Assembly: GCA_017642855.1 (NCBI GenBank)
Contig: JAEPOO010000002.1
Location: forward strand, 829,545 to 893,544
DNA length: 64,000 bases
DNA from: Pseudomonadales bacterium
GTDB lineage: Bacteria; Pseudomonadota; Gammaproteobacteria; Pseudomonadales; Azotimanducaceae
Direction of reading: 5' to 3'
A program made the translations under genes and the position numbers. How positions within the stretch are numbered: position 1 is the stretch's first letter; each line of letters starts with the position of its first letter. Below are positions 35,905 to 45,660 of this stretch, piece by piece. The notes beneath the pieces were generated by a model. It was given only the letters and a program-made list of their open reading frames with translations. It had not been told where the DNA came from and did not search any database.

Positions 35905-38127
35905 TTACGCTTGCTCCAGCGCTTTTAGAATCCTGGGTGGTGACATCGGCACCTGGTCCATTCGAACCCCGGCTGCATTGGAAACGGCGTTTCCGATGGC
36001 AGCCAGCGGTGGAACGATTGATGTTTCACCCACACCGCGAATGCCGTAAGGGTGGTTCGGGTTAGGAATCTCAAGGATCTTGGTGTCGATAAACGGCAGA
36101 TCCGAACAGACCGGAATGCGGTAGTCGAGGAAGCCTGGATTCTGAAGACAGCCATCTTCGCCATAGATGTACTCTTCGTTCAGCGCCCAGCCAATTCCTT
36201 GAGCGGCACCGCCCTGGAACTGGCCTTCCACATAATCCGGGTGGATCGCTTTACCGGCATCCTGCACGACCGTGTATCGGAGAACCTGGGTGCGACCGGT
36301 TTCGGGATCTACCTCAACATCAACAATGTGAGAGGCGAAAGACACACCCGAACCATCCGCCGTGACTTCATGGTGCCCTGCAATCGGGCCGCCTGTCGTC
36401 GGCGACTCCGCGGCAATTTCTTTCAGAGACAGGGGCGGCAAATTGCCGTGCTCTGCGCCTGTCGCCACGGCGTGACCATTTTCCCAGGACACGGCTTCAA
36501 TCGGGATATCCCACATCTGTGCCGCTCGACTCTTCATCACTTCAATGGCTTCACGTGCGGCGAAGATGGTCGCCATACCAGAAGAGAACGTACCGCGACT
36601 GCCTTCCGTCGTGTCGTTGTGGCCGAGTGAATTGGTATCACCAATGGTGGTTTTCACATCGTCGTAAGAGATGCCCAGTTCTTCCGCCGCAATGAGCGAC
36701 AGAGAGGCACGAGCACCACCAACGTCAATGGTGCCAACGGTGAGGTTAACCGTACCGTCCACGCCAATGTTCAGGTCTGAACAGGTCTGTCCGCCGATGT
36801 TGAACCAGAAGCCACAGGCCATGCCACGACCCTGGTTCGGTCCAAGCTTGGCTTTCATATGAGGATGGTCACGTACGGCTTCCAGCGTTGGCTCGATACC
36901 AATCGGGCCGTAAACCGGACCATATGAGGACTGGGTGCCCTCGCGGGCGACATTCTTCAGTCGCAATTGAACCGGATCCATGTCCAGCTCTTTGGCGAGC
37001 ATATCCAGCGTGCTCTCAACACCAAACGCCATCATCGGTGCAGAAGGCGCACGATAGGCCGCAACTTTGGGTCGGTTAACCAGCACATCGACACCCACCG
37101 ACTGACAGTTCTTGAGGTCGTAACAGGCCCAGGCCGTCATACCACCCAGCATGCCCCAGATGCCCGGAAAGGCGCCGTCTGAATATCGGCACTCAATAAA
37201 AGCTGAGGTGATGGTGCCATCTTTCTTAGCACCGATTTTGACATCCATGGAAGATGCGCAGGTTGGTCCTGAAGCTTTGAAGACTTCCTCACGGCTCATC
37301 ACCATTTTCACAGGGCGATTCGCCTTGCGCGCGAGCGCCAGTGCCACTGGCTCAATCCAGACGTGTGTCTTGCCGCCAAAACCGCCGCCGATCTCAGATG
37401 AGGTGACCTTGAGTTTCGCGATATCCATACCCAGCAGGGTGGCGCAGACGTTTCGGTAGGTGAAATGACCCTGTGTCGTGACCCAGAGCTCACCGGAACC
37501 ATCGGGCCCGACTGTGGCAAGACACGCATGCGGTTCGATATAGCCCTGGTGCGTTTGGCCCGTCTTGAAGCTCTTTTCGATGACGACATCCGCTTCTTTT
37601 AGGCCTGCTTCGCAATCACCGTGACCGAATTCATATCGGCCGCCCAGGTTGCCATCACAGGCCGGCTGGATTTGTGGTGCACCTTGCTTGAGGGCCTCGT
37701 CCACATCGGTGACGTGATCGAGTTTTTCGTAGGTGACTTTAATGAGTTTGAGTGCTTTCTTCGCAGTCGACTTGTCGATGGCCGCGACCGCCGCAACGGC
37801 GTGACCGTCATAGAGCGCCCTGTCACGTGCCATGCAATTTTCGAGTGTTGCATAGTCACCGGCATTGCCGTTGGTAAGGTCTGGCAGGTCTGCCGCGGTC
37901 AGAACTGCTTTGACACCGGCCAGCTTTTCCGCCTTGGACGTATCGATCTTGACGATGCGAGCGTGAGCATGTGGTGATCTCAACATGAGTGCCACCAGCT
38001 GACCGGGCGCGCTCATATCTGCGCCGTATCGCGCTCTACCCGTGACTTTGTCGATGCCGTCAGGTCGCTTCGGCCTTGAGCCTACAACTTTGAAATCCTG
38101 TCCTGTATAACTTTGATCGTGTTGCAT
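35905..38127 (-). CDS. Xanthine dehydrogenase family molybdopterin-binding (large) subunit
   Basis: The 740-residue protein is the molybdenum subunit of a three-part hydroxylase. It begins with DFKVVGSRPKRPDGIDKVTGRARYGADM and has the aldehyde oxidase/xanthine dehydrogenase a/b hammerhead. SSEIGGGFGGKTHVWIEPVA binds the cofactor, AAYRAPSAPMMAFGVES takes the active-site loop position (so not a form I CO dehydrogenase, which has a Cys-containing AYxCSFR), and IRGVGETSIVPP carries the conserved catalytic Glu. It hydroxylates an unknown carbon compound such as a purine, aldehyde or N-heterocycle. GGAGG precedes the ATG. It follows the FeS subunit gene by 10 bp. Confidence 0.92.
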   Translation of the reverse strand: MQHDQSYTGQDFKVVGSRPKRPDGIDKVTGRARYGADMSAPGQLVALMLRSPHAHARIVKIDTSKAEKLAGVKAVLTAADLPDLTNGNAGDYATLENCMARDRALYDGHAVAAVAAIDKSTAKKALKLIKVTYEKLDHVTDVDEALKQGAPQIQPACDGNLGGRYEFGHGDCEAGLKEADVVIEKSFKTGQTHQGYIEPHACLATVGPDGSGELWVTTQGHFTYRNVCATLLGMDIAKLKVTSSEIGGGFGGKTHVWIEPVALALARKANRPVKMVMSREEVFKASGPTCASSMDVKIGAKKDGTITSAFIECRYSDGAFPGIWGMLGGMTAWACYDLKNCQSVGVDVLVNRPKVAAYRAPSAPMMAFGVESTLDMLAKELDMDPVQLRLKNVAREGTQSSYGPVYGPIGIEPTLEAVRDHPHMKAKLGPNQGRGMACGFWFNIGGQTCSDLNIGVDGTVNLTVGTIDVGGARASLSLIAAEELGISYDDVKTTIGDTNSLGHNDTTEGSRGTFSSGMATIFAAREAIEVMKSRAAQMWDIPIEAVSWENGHAVATGAEHGNLPPLSLKEIAAESPTTGGPIAGHHEVTADGSGVSFASHIVDVEVDPETGRTQVLRYTVVQDAGKAIHPDYVEGQFQGGAAQGIGWALNEEYIYGEDGCLQNPGFLDYRIPVCSDLPFIDTKILEIPNPNHPYGIRGVGETSIVPPLAAIGNAVSNAAGVRMDQVPMSPPRILKALEQA

Positions 38128-38137
38128 GACTGGCCTC

Positions 38138-38620
38138 CTATTTCTTCTGCTTCTGCAAATCTTTCGCTGCTGCCTGAACCGCTCTTACGATCTTGTCGTA
38201 GCCGGTGCATCGGCACAGGTTACCTGCCAGGGCATAGCGAATTTCTTCGACTGAAGGGTCTGGGTTTCTGTCGAGCAGTGCTTTACCGGCAACCAGGAAA
38301 CCCGGTGTGCAGATGCCGCACTGCAGCGCCGCGTTATCGATGAACTGTCTTTGAAGCGGGTGCAGGTTTTCACCATCAGCCATGCCTTCGACGGTTGTGA
38401 TTTTTTTGCCTTCAGCTTCTGCGCCTAACACGAGGCAGGAGCAGACCAGTTGGCCGTCCAGTGTGATGCTGCAGGCGCCGCAATCGCCGGTACCGCAACC
38501 TTCTTTGGCGCCGGTGAGCCCGAGTCGGTCTCTAAGAACATCCAACAAAGACTCATCTGCCGGGCAGACATATTCAACGGGATCACCGTTTACTGTTGTA
38601 GATACATGTACGCCAGCCAT
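38138..38620 (-). CDS. (2Fe-2S) subunit of molybdenum hydroxylase
   Basis: The 160-residue protein binds two [2Fe-2S] clusters. The plant-ferredoxin type cluster uses EGCGTGDCGACSI plus a later Cys in LVCSCLVLG, and the helical cluster uses CGICTPGFLVA and NLCRCTGYDKIV. It passes electrons from the molybdenum site to the FAD subunit. Its ATG shares a base with the stop of the FAD subunit gene (TAATG), so translation is coupled. Length and motifs are those of CoxS/XdhC-type small subunits. Confidence 0.95.
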   Translation of the reverse strand: MAGVHVSTTVNGDPVEYVCPADESLLDVLRDRLGLTGAKEGCGTGDCGACSITLDGQLVCSCLVLGAEAEGKKITTVEGMADGENLHPLQRQFIDNAALQCGICTPGFLVAGKALLDRNPDPSVEEIRYALAGNLCRCTGYDKIVRAVQAAAKDLQKQKK

Positions 38621-39477
38621 TACTTACCTCCTGCTCGTTCGTACGCAATTTTCGCGGCACGCTGTGCCAGAACGCCTGCAACCTTGACCCGGTACTCAAC
38701 GGTACCGCGTTTGTCGTCGATGGGTTTGCACGCAGCTGAGCAGGCAGCGCCGAGTGCTTCGAGTGCTTCATCGTCGAGAGAGGTGCCAATGATGGCGTCT
38801 GCGGCCTCTTTCACCAGAAGCGGGGTCGCGGCGACGGCCCCCAGTGCCACACGCGCTTTTTCGACAACGCCCTTTTTGAGCGTCAGGCTGACCGCAGCAC
38901 CGACTACAGCAATGTCCATTTCCGTTCGTGGAATAAATCGAAGGTAGGCGTCCCCCGATTTTGGCGCTTTTTTCGGCAGTGTGATTGCCTCGATCAGCTC
39001 ACCTTTAGCCAGTGCGGTCTTTCCCGGGCCAGTCACGATGTCTTCAACAGGAACCGTTCGCCTTTTCTTGCCGACAATGTTGGCTTTCGCGCCCGCTGCG
39101 ATCATCGCAGGTACGCTATCTGCGGCGGGCGATGCGTTGCAAAGATTGCCGACCATCGTGCAGCGACCCTGAATCTGATCAGATCCGATTAAATTGGTGG
39201 CTTCCACGACGCCTGGCCAGGCTTTGCTGATGGCTTTGTTCGCACCGAGTTTTGCACCGGAAACGGCTGCGCCAATCTTGAATCCGCCGTTGGGTGTTTT
39301 CTTGATGTCATTCATCGCCGGGATGTTCTTGATATCGACCATCAGGTCCGGTTCGATCATATCCATCCTCAGTCTTACCAGCAGGTCTGTGCCACCGGCC
39401 AGGACATAGGCTTTGCCCTTTTCCTTGGATAGAAGGTCGACGGCAGCCTTCGCAGTTGTGGGTGATTCATACCTCAT
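38620..39477 (-). CDS. FAD-binding (medium) subunit of molybdenum hydroxylase
   Basis: The 285-residue protein has the FAD-binding fold of the CoxM type: KAYVLAGGTDLLVRLRMDM (about 22-40) and IQGRCTMVGNLCNASPAADS (about 100-119) contact FAD, with a CO_deh_flav_C domain in the second half. Start is ATG 39477, set by GAGGGA six bases upstream; an upstream TTG is possible but less likely. It is the first gene of the minus-strand operon that continues through FeS, molybdenum and MoaD-like genes and possibly tldD-pmbA-hrpB. It is divergent from the ABC transporter operon, sharing a 135-bp gap. Confidence 0.93.
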   Translation of the reverse strand: MRYESPTTAKAAVDLLSKEKGKAYVLAGGTDLLVRLRMDMIEPDLMVDIKNIPAMNDIKKTPNGGFKIGAAVSGAKLGANKAISKAWPGVVEATNLIGSDQIQGRCTMVGNLCNASPAADSVPAMIAAGAKANIVGKKRRTVPVEDIVTGPGKTALAKGELIEAITLPKKAPKSGDAYLRFIPRTEMDIAVVGAAVSLTLKKGVVEKARVALGAVAATPLLVKEAADAIIGTSLDDEALEALGAACSAACKPIDDKRGTVEYRVKVAGVLAQRAAKIAYERAGGK

Positions 39478-39612
39478 GTTTTCCCTCAATATTATTGGAC
39501 TCAGGTAAAGGGCTCAGTGTATCGAACTCGGTGGGAATAAAAAGTCACACAAACTGGAAATAGAGGACCGAATGCAGATCATGAATTGCCCTCTTTATCG
39601 TGGAGGACCTTT

Positions 39613-40668
39613 GTGGCACGATGCCCGGCTTCTATCGACCTTCCTTTTATGCGCGACTATTTAATCAGACGTTTTCTGCTGATTGTTCCGACATTGATCG
39701 GGGTAACCATCATTGTCTTTGCAATCACGAGGCTGGTGCCCGGAGGGCCGCTGGAACGGGCGATCATGGAATCTCAGCAGTTCAGCGCGGCAGGCGCCAG
39801 CAGTCAGGTCGCTGGTGCCGATATGGCGCTGTCAGAAGCTCAGCTGGACAAACTGAAGGAGTATTACGGGCTGGATAAGCCGGTGCTTGAAAGCTACGTC
39901 GAATGGCTGGGCAAAGTTGTCCAGGGTGATCTGGGCGAGTCCTATCGCTACAACGAGCCTGTCTGGGATGTCATTCGGGATCGAATGCCCGTATCTCTTT
40001 ATTACGGCCTGGTGACCCTGGTAATCACCTATATGGTTTGCATACCCTTAGGTGTCCTGAAAGCCATTCGACACCGGACCTTCGTTGATAATGTCACGTC
40101 AATACTGATTTTTGTCGGTTACGCCATCCCGGGTTATGCGTTGGGGTCTCTTCTGCTTCTTTACTTCTCAGTCCGGCTGGAATGGTTCCCCATGGGGGGG
40201 TTTGTGAGTCTTCAGTTCTATGATAAAGACGTCCTGGGTAAAACACTCGATCTGATCAGCCACTCAGTGCTGCCGCTTATCTGTTACCTGATTGGAAGTT
40301 TCGCCCTGGTGACACTGCTGCTAAAGAACCACCTCATGGATAACCTCGCCGCTGACTACATTCGAACGGCAATCGCCAAGGGTGTATCTTTTCGGCGTGC
40401 TGTCACGGGACATGCCCTGCGCAATTCGCTGATCCCAATCGCGACGACCTTTGGTCAAAACATTGTTTTACTCGTATCAGGATCTTTCCTGATTGAGACG
40501 ATTTTTGATATCGATGGCTTCGGTTTGCTCGGGCTGACCGCCATTCTGGATAGAGACTATCCGGTGGTTATGGGTGTGGTTCTGCTATCCAGCCTGCTGT
40601 TGCTCATCGGCAACATCATTTCGGACATCCTCGTGGCGCTGGTGGATCCAAGGATCAGGTTCCAGTAG
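39613..40668 (+). CDS. Peptide ABC transporter permease (OppB/YejB type)
   Basis: The 351-residue permease has the DppB/OppB layout: an N-terminal helix (MRDYLIRRFLLIVPTLIGVTIIVFAI), a periplasmic region with YGLDKPVLESYVEWLGKVVQGDLGESYRY, and the EAA-loop segment DYIRTAIAKGVSFRRAVTGHALRNSLIPI that touches the ATPase. Start is inferred as GTG 39613, which has GGAGG six bases upstream; ATG 39649 (MRDYLIRR) has no visible ribosome site but is the usual family N-terminus. The next permease gene begins at the very next base. Peptide or microcin-like substrates are inferred from YejABEF similarity. Confidence 0.9.
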   Translation: MARCPASIDLPFMRDYLIRRFLLIVPTLIGVTIIVFAITRLVPGGPLERAIMESQQFSAAGASSQVAGADMALSEAQLDKLKEYYGLDKPVLESYVEWLGKVVQGDLGESYRYNEPVWDVIRDRMPVSLYYGLVTLVITYMVCIPLGVLKAIRHRTFVDNVTSILIFVGYAIPGYALGSLLLLYFSVRLEWFPMGGFVSLQFYDKDVLGKTLDLISHSVLPLICYLIGSFALVTLLLKNHLMDNLAADYIRTAIAKGVSFRRAVTGHALRNSLIPIATTFGQNIVLLVSGSFLIETIFDIDGFGLLGLTAILDRDYPVVMGVVLLSSLLLLIGNIISDILVALVDPRIRFQ

Positions 40669-41736
40669 ATGTTCAATTTGAATCCTCAGACGCTGAAACG
40701 CCTTCGCCGCTTCCGCGAGGTAAAGCGAGGCTACTACAGCTTTCTGTTTCTGGTAGGCGTGCTCATCATCGTGTCCGTTGGCGAATTGCTGGTGAACAGC
40801 CGCGCCGTGATGGTGAGCTTTGAAGGCAATCTTTACTTCCCGACTTATGGCAGTTTCCATCCTGGTACAGACTTCGGGCTGGATTATGACTATGAGGTCA
40901 ATTACAGGGATCTACAGAAAAAGTTTGAGGCGGAGGGCTCCGAGAATTGGGTTCTGATGCCGGTTGTGCCTTACGACCCTTACGAGAACCTTGCCCAAGA
41001 TGGTGTGTTCAAACCCGGGCCGCCTTCGCTTGAAAACCGGCACTTCCTGGGTACTGACACGACCAGCCGGGACATCCTGGCAAGGTTGTTTTACGGCACA
41101 CGCATCGCGCTATGGTTTTCTATTGCTTTCATGCTCGCGGTCTATGCCATCGGCATTACGATCGGGTGTGCGATGGGGTATTTTGGTGGTGCCTTTGATC
41201 TGGTGTTCCAGCGATTCATCGAGATTTGGTCGAATATCCCGTTTCTTTATATGGTGATCATTGTGTTCAGTGTGATTCCGGGAACGCTCTCGATAGAAGC
41301 GCGGATAGGGATATTGCTGACGGTTATGGTGCTATTTTCCTGGACCAGCATGACTTACTACATGCGCACGGAAACCTACAAAGAAAAAGCCCGCGACTAT
41401 ATTGCTGCAGCCCGTGTGATCGGCGCTTCAGATTTCAGGATTGTGTTTCGTCACGTCCTGCCGAATGTCCTGGCGACGCTCGTCACTTTCATGCCTTTTA
41501 CAGTGGTGTCCGCGATTACGGCGATCACTGCGCTCGACTTTCTGGGATTCGGGCTCCCTGCACCCACGCCAAGCCTTGGAGAACTTCTTAAGCAGGGTAC
41601 CGCGAACCTGCGTACTGCTCCATGGATCGTCACCTCTGCTTTTGGCACGCTGGTAATTCTGTTAACCGTTGTCACGTTTGTCGGTGAAGCTGTTCGAGAA
41701 TCTTTCGATCCGAAGAAATTCACCATCTACCGTTAA
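40669..41736 (+). CDS. Peptide ABC transporter permease (OppC/YejE type)
   Basis: The 355-residue partner permease has an N-terminal membrane helix (YYSFLFLVGVLIIVSVGELL), a long periplasmic stretch of about 100 residues (YFPTYGSFHPGTDFGLDYDYE onward), typical of YejE rather than plain OppC, then a membrane domain with FLGTDTTSRDILARLFYGTR and the EAA-loop YIAAARVIGASDFRIVFRHVLPN. It starts directly after the first permease stop, so the two are made together. It forms the channel with the OppB-type subunit. Confidence 0.92.
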   Translation: MFNLNPQTLKRLRRFREVKRGYYSFLFLVGVLIIVSVGELLVNSRAVMVSFEGNLYFPTYGSFHPGTDFGLDYDYEVNYRDLQKKFEAEGSENWVLMPVVPYDPYENLAQDGVFKPGPPSLENRHFLGTDTTSRDILARLFYGTRIALWFSIAFMLAVYAIGITIGCAMGYFGGAFDLVFQRFIEIWSNIPFLYMVIIVFSVIPGTLSIEARIGILLTVMVLFSWTSMTYYMRTETYKEKARDYIAAARVIGASDFRIVFRHVLPNVLATLVTFMPFTVVSAITAITALDFLGFGLPAPTPSLGELLKQGTANLRTAPWIVTSAFGTLVILLTVVTFVGEAVRESFDPKKFTIYR

Positions 41737-41739
41737 TCA

Positions 41740-43707
41740 ATGAGATTGCTTATGAAACTCAGTTATTTCGTCCTACTGTTACCGCTTTTACTGATGGCTG
41801 CCTGCGGCGGACCTTCAGAAGAAAGCGCAACCGATGTCGATGAAGCTCTCGACAACTCCGAAGAGCTGGCAACCTACTACGCGGAGCGTCCGGAATTCTT
41901 TGGCTTTAAGACCATGGCTGATATTCCCGCTGACCTGACGTGGGAAAATGGCGATCATCTGGCGGAAGTTGGGTCACCGGAAGCGAAGAAAGGGGGCACG
42001 GAGTACCTTCGTATTCAGGACTTTCCGAGAACGCTGAGAACCACTGGTCCTGACTCCAATGGCTCGTTTCGCGTTTATCTGCTGGATGACGTGATGATGG
42101 GATTTGCGCATCCGCACCCGGATGAGTTTGAGTACTTCCCGGGGATCGCTGAATCCTGGGCTGTCGACAGAGAAAACAAAACGGTCTACGTCAAGATTGA
42201 TCAAAACGCGGTTTGGTCTGACGGGCATCCTATTACAACAGAAGACGTGATGTTCATGTTCTTCTTTTACCAGTCCAGCTACATCGTCGCCCCCTGGTAC
42301 AACAACTGGTACAGCACGCAGTACACAAACGTCACGGCTTACGACGATCACACCTTCTCGATTACTGTCGCTGAGCGAAAGCCCGACATGGACGCTCGCG
42401 TTTTGGAACTGCGTCCACTGCCACGGCATTTCTACTATGAGTTAGGCGACGATTTTGTCGAGCGATATCAGTGGAAGTTTGAACCGACGACCGCGCCCTA
42501 CATCCTGGCCCGAGAAAGTGACATGAGAAAGGGTCGATCAGTAACGCTGACGCGGAATAAAGACTGGTGGGCGGCCGACAAGAAACATTGGCGTTATCGC
42601 TACAACGCCGACAAGCTCCACATTTCAGTCATCCGCGATACGCCCAAGCACTTCGAAGCTTTCAAGCGTGGTGATATCGATCAATTCAACCTGCGGTTGT
42701 CAGAGTACTGGTACGAAAAGCTGCCGAACGAAGACGCGGATGTCGCAGGCGGGTTCATCCACAAGTCCGTGTTTTATAACGATCGACCACGACCCACCTA
42801 TGGTATGTGGATCAACACCTCAAAGGATCTCCTGGACAATCAGGACATTCGTTTGGGTATCAACTACGCAGCGAACTGGTCACTCGTTATCGATAAGTTT
42901 TTCCGGGGTGACTATGTTCGGATGCGAACTTCATCGGATGGCTATGGTGTCTTTACCCATCCTGAACTGAGCGCCAGATCTTTTGATATCGAGAAAGCTC
43001 AGGAACACTTCGCTAAAGCCGGGTTCAAAGCGCGCGGTCCTGATGGCATTCTGGTGAATGAAGAAGGTCAGCGACTGTCCTTTACCTTCTCCACTGGTTA
43101 CGAGCACTACAAAGATATTCTGACGATTCTGAAGGAGGAGGCCATCAAAGCAGGTCTCGAACTTCGACTGGAAGTGCTGGACTCCACCTCGGGCTGGAAG
43201 AAAGTTCAGGAGAAAAAGCACGACATTCATTTTGTCGCCTTTGCCGTTGGGTTGGAGATGTACCCCCGTTTCTGGGACTTCTACCACGCAGACAATGCTT
43301 ATGACGTGCCTTACCTCGAAGACGGCTCTGTAAACCCAGAACGCAAGCCTAAAACCCAAACCAATAATCTGGAACTTGTGGCGATACCGGAAATGGACAG
43401 GCTGATTAATGAGTACCGTGCATCCGACGACAAAGAAGAGATGATCAGGCTTGCACATACCATGACGCAGATGCATCACGATCACGCGTCATTTGTGCCA
43501 GGGTTTGTGGAACCGATGTACCGGGTAGGTCATTGGCGTTGGGTGCGATATCCGGAAGGTTTCAACTACAAGCTCTCACGACGATACGATGAGCTGTTTG
43601 TCCACTGGATTGATACAGACATCAAAGAGGAGACGCTGGCTGCTCGCAAAGACGGCAAGACCTTCGAACCCGAAATCAACGACTACGACCAATTCAAAAC
43701 ACCCTGA
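41740..43707 (+). CDS. Extracellular solute-binding lipoprotein (SBP family 5, YejA-like)
   Basis: The 655-residue protein begins with a lipoprotein signal ([13 protein letters not shown], lipidated Cys near 24) and has the long SBP_bac_5 fold: [18 protein letters not shown] (about 158-175), [39 protein letters not shown] and [12 protein letters not shown]. The length (about 600 or more) and the [17 protein letters not shown] middle region resemble YejA, which binds peptides. ATG 41752 is another possible start. It sits between permease and ATPase genes; the next ATG shares its A with this stop (TGATG). Confidence 0.92.
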   Translation: MRLLMKLSYFVLLLPLLLMAACGGPSEESATDVDEALDNSEELATYYAERPEFFGFKTMADIPADLTWENGDHLAEVGSPEAKKGGTEYLRIQDFPRTLRTTGPDSNGSFRVYLLDDVMMGFAHPHPDEFEYFPGIAESWAVDRENKTVYVKIDQNAVWSDGHPITTEDVMFMFFFYQSSYIVAPWYNNWYSTQYTNVTAYDDHTFSITVAERKPDMDARVLELRPLPRHFYYELGDDFVERYQWKFEPTTAPYILARESDMRKGRSVTLTRNKDWWAADKKHWRYRYNADKLHISVIRDTPKHFEAFKRGDIDQFNLRLSEYWYEKLPNEDADVAGGFIHKSVFYNDRPRPTYGMWINTSKDLLDNQDIRLGINYAANWSLVIDKFFRGDYVRMRTSSDGYGVFTHPELSARSFDIEKAQEHFAKAGFKARGPDGILVNEEGQRLSFTFSTGYEHYKDILTILKEEAIKAGLELRLEVLDSTSGWKKVQEKKHDIHFVAFAVGLEMYPRFWDFYHADNAYDVPYLEDGSVNPERKPKTQTNNLELVAIPEMDRLINEYRASDDKEEMIRLAHTMTQMHHDHASFVPGFVEPMYRVGHWRWVRYPEGFNYKLSRRYDELFVHWIDTDIKEETLAARKDGKTFEPEINDYDQFKTP

Positions 43708-44681
43708 TGCCGCTACTTTCCGTCAACAACCTTGTCACTGAGTTCGATACCGACGAAGGTCGCGTGCGTGCGGTTGATAACGTGTCTTTTTCTGCCGAGG
43801 CAGGAAAGACGCTTGGTATCGTTGGCGAATCGGGATGCGGCAAAAGCGTGACTGCGTTGTCCATTATGCGGTTGTTGCCGCAGCCGATGGGTCAGATTGC
43901 CGGTGGCAGCGTGATGCTCGAAGATGTCGATTTGACTCAATTGTCGATCCCAGAAATGGAACGAATCCGCGGTGGTCGCATCGGTATGGTATTCCAGGAG
44001 CCGATGACGGCGCTAAATCCCGTTCACACCATCGGTCGCCAGCTCACGGAAGTGATTCTGTTGCACAAGGACATCAGTTCAGATGCGGCCATTCGTGAGG
44101 GGGTTGAGATCCTCGATCGGGTTGGCATTCCCTCCCCGGATATCCGGATGACTGAATATCCGCATCAGCTTTCTGGTGGCATGCGCCAGCGGGTTGTGAT
44201 TGCCATGGCGCTCGCCTGCAAACCTGATGTATTGATTGCTGATGAGCCAACGACGGCGCTGGATGTCACCATTCAGGCTCAGATTCTTGAATTGATCTCT
44301 GAGCTGCAGGCAGACATGGGCATGACGGTTCTGCTGATTACGCACGACCTTGGTGTGATCGCCGAAACCTGTGATGACGTTGTGGTGATGTACGCGGGGA
44401 AGGTCGCTGAGACAGGCGGCGTTTTCGATATTTTTGATCATCCAGCTCATCCCTACACGCGTGGGTTGCTTGCGTCGATCCCCAGACTTGATACACCGCC
44501 TAAATCGAAACTCAGTGTTATTGAAGGCATGGTGCCCGGCTTGCTCGATCTTCCCGACGGCTGCCGATTCCAGAATCGATGCCCTCACGTGGAAGCCGTT
44601 TGCGAAAGCAGGGTGCCCGAGCTTGAGACGATTTCAGACGGTCACCATGCGGCCTGTCTGCGCTGGAAGGAATTAAGCTGA
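43707..44681 (+). CDS. Peptide ABC transporter ATP-binding protein (OppD type)
   Basis: The 324-residue ATPase has Walker [14 protein letters not shown] (about 38-50), the [15 protein letters not shown] signature, Walker [14 protein letters not shown] and a switch His in LLITHDLGV. The C-terminal oligopeptide-binding-type tail has [21 protein letters not shown], which in OppD homologues binds an Fe-S cluster or forms disulfides through Cys. ATG overlaps the upstream stop by one base, and its own stop overlaps the next ATG the same way. Confidence 0.95.
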   Translation: MPLLSVNNLVTEFDTDEGRVRAVDNVSFSAEAGKTLGIVGESGCGKSVTALSIMRLLPQPMGQIAGGSVMLEDVDLTQLSIPEMERIRGGRIGMVFQEPMTALNPVHTIGRQLTEVILLHKDISSDAAIREGVEILDRVGIPSPDIRMTEYPHQLSGGMRQRVVIAMALACKPDVLIADEPTTALDVTIQAQILELISELQADMGMTVLLITHDLGVIAETCDDVVVMYAGKVAETGGVFDIFDHPAHPYTRGLLASIPRLDTPPKSKLSVIEGMVPGLLDLPDGCRFQNRCPHVEAVCESRVPELETISDGHHAACLRWKELS

Positions 44682-45643
44682 TGTCACTGCTGTCGGTTCG
44701 CGATCTGAATATGCATTTCCCCGTGAAAGAAGGCATTTTACTTCGCGCGCAGAAGTTCAATCGCGCGGTGGACGGGGTCTCGTTTGATATTCAGCCAGGT
44801 GAAACCCTTGGTCTGGTTGGCGAATCTGGTTGTGGTAAGTCCACCCTTGGGCGATGTATCTCTCGACTGTATCGACCGACCTCCGGCAGCATTGAATTTG
44901 AAGGACAGGACATTACCAATCTTAAAGGTAAGGCCTTGATGCCGTTCCGTCAGGATATCCAGATGATCTTTCAGGATCCGATGGAGTCCCTGAACTCGCG
45001 ACACACCGTTGGCGATATTCTCGCGGAGCCCTTTGTGGTGCAGAAGATAGGTGACAAACAAAGCCGTGCCAAACGAGTGGCTGAGTTGCTGGATATCGTC
45101 GGCTTACCCGCGCGATCGGCAAGTCGTTATCCATTTGAATTTTCCGGCGGGCAACGACAGAGAATCGGCATCGCACGAGCCATTGCGCTGAATCCGAAAC
45201 TGGTGATCTGTGATGAGCCTGTCTCAGCATTGGATGTTTCAATTCAGAGTCAGATTCTTAATTTGCTGGTTGATCTACAGAAAGAGTTTAATTTGGCTTA
45301 CCTCTTTATCGCGCACGATCTCGCGGTGGTAAAACACATCTCTGATCGAATCGCCATTATGTATCTTGGCAGGATTGTTGAAGAAAGCATTGGGGATCGA
45401 ATCTACCGCGAACCAAAGCATCCCTATACCAAGTCACTGATTTCAGCGATACCGATTGCGGATCCCCATCAAAAAGCACAACGTCAGGTATTAACCGGCG
45501 ATGTGCCATCACCGATTAATCCACCGTCCGGATGCAGGTTTCACCCAAGATGTCCTCAGGTGATGGATCAATGTAAATTTGAATCGCCGAATTTACGTCT
45601 GATGGATGAACGCCGTATTGCGTGTCACCTCGAAGATGGTTGA
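44681..45643 (+). CDS. Peptide ABC transporter ATP-binding protein (OppF type)
   Basis: The 320-residue second ATPase carries [18 protein letters not shown] (Walker A), [19 protein letters not shown] (signature), [14 protein letters not shown] (Walker B) and [11 protein letters not shown] (switch). Its C-terminal [17 protein letters not shown] region is the usual oligopeptide ATPase tail. It completes a five-gene Opp/Yej transporter (39613-45643) whose genes overlap or abut. The carotenoid oxygenase gene follows after 17 bp with its own AAAGGAG site, so read-through is likely. Confidence 0.95.
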   Translation: MSLLSVRDLNMHFPVKEGILLRAQKFNRAVDGVSFDIQPGETLGLVGESGCGKSTLGRCISRLYRPTSGSIEFEGQDITNLKGKALMPFRQDIQMIFQDPMESLNSRHTVGDILAEPFVVQKIGDKQSRAKRVAELLDIVGLPARSASRYPFEFSGGQRQRIGIARAIALNPKLVICDEPVSALDVSIQSQILNLLVDLQKEFNLAYLFIAHDLAVVKHISDRIAIMYLGRIVEESIGDRIYREPKHPYTKSLISAIPIADPHQKAQRQVLTGDVPSPINPPSGCRFHPRCPQVMDQCKFESPNLRLMDERRIACHLEDG

Positions 45644-45660
45644 ACCTTAAAAGGAGCCCC

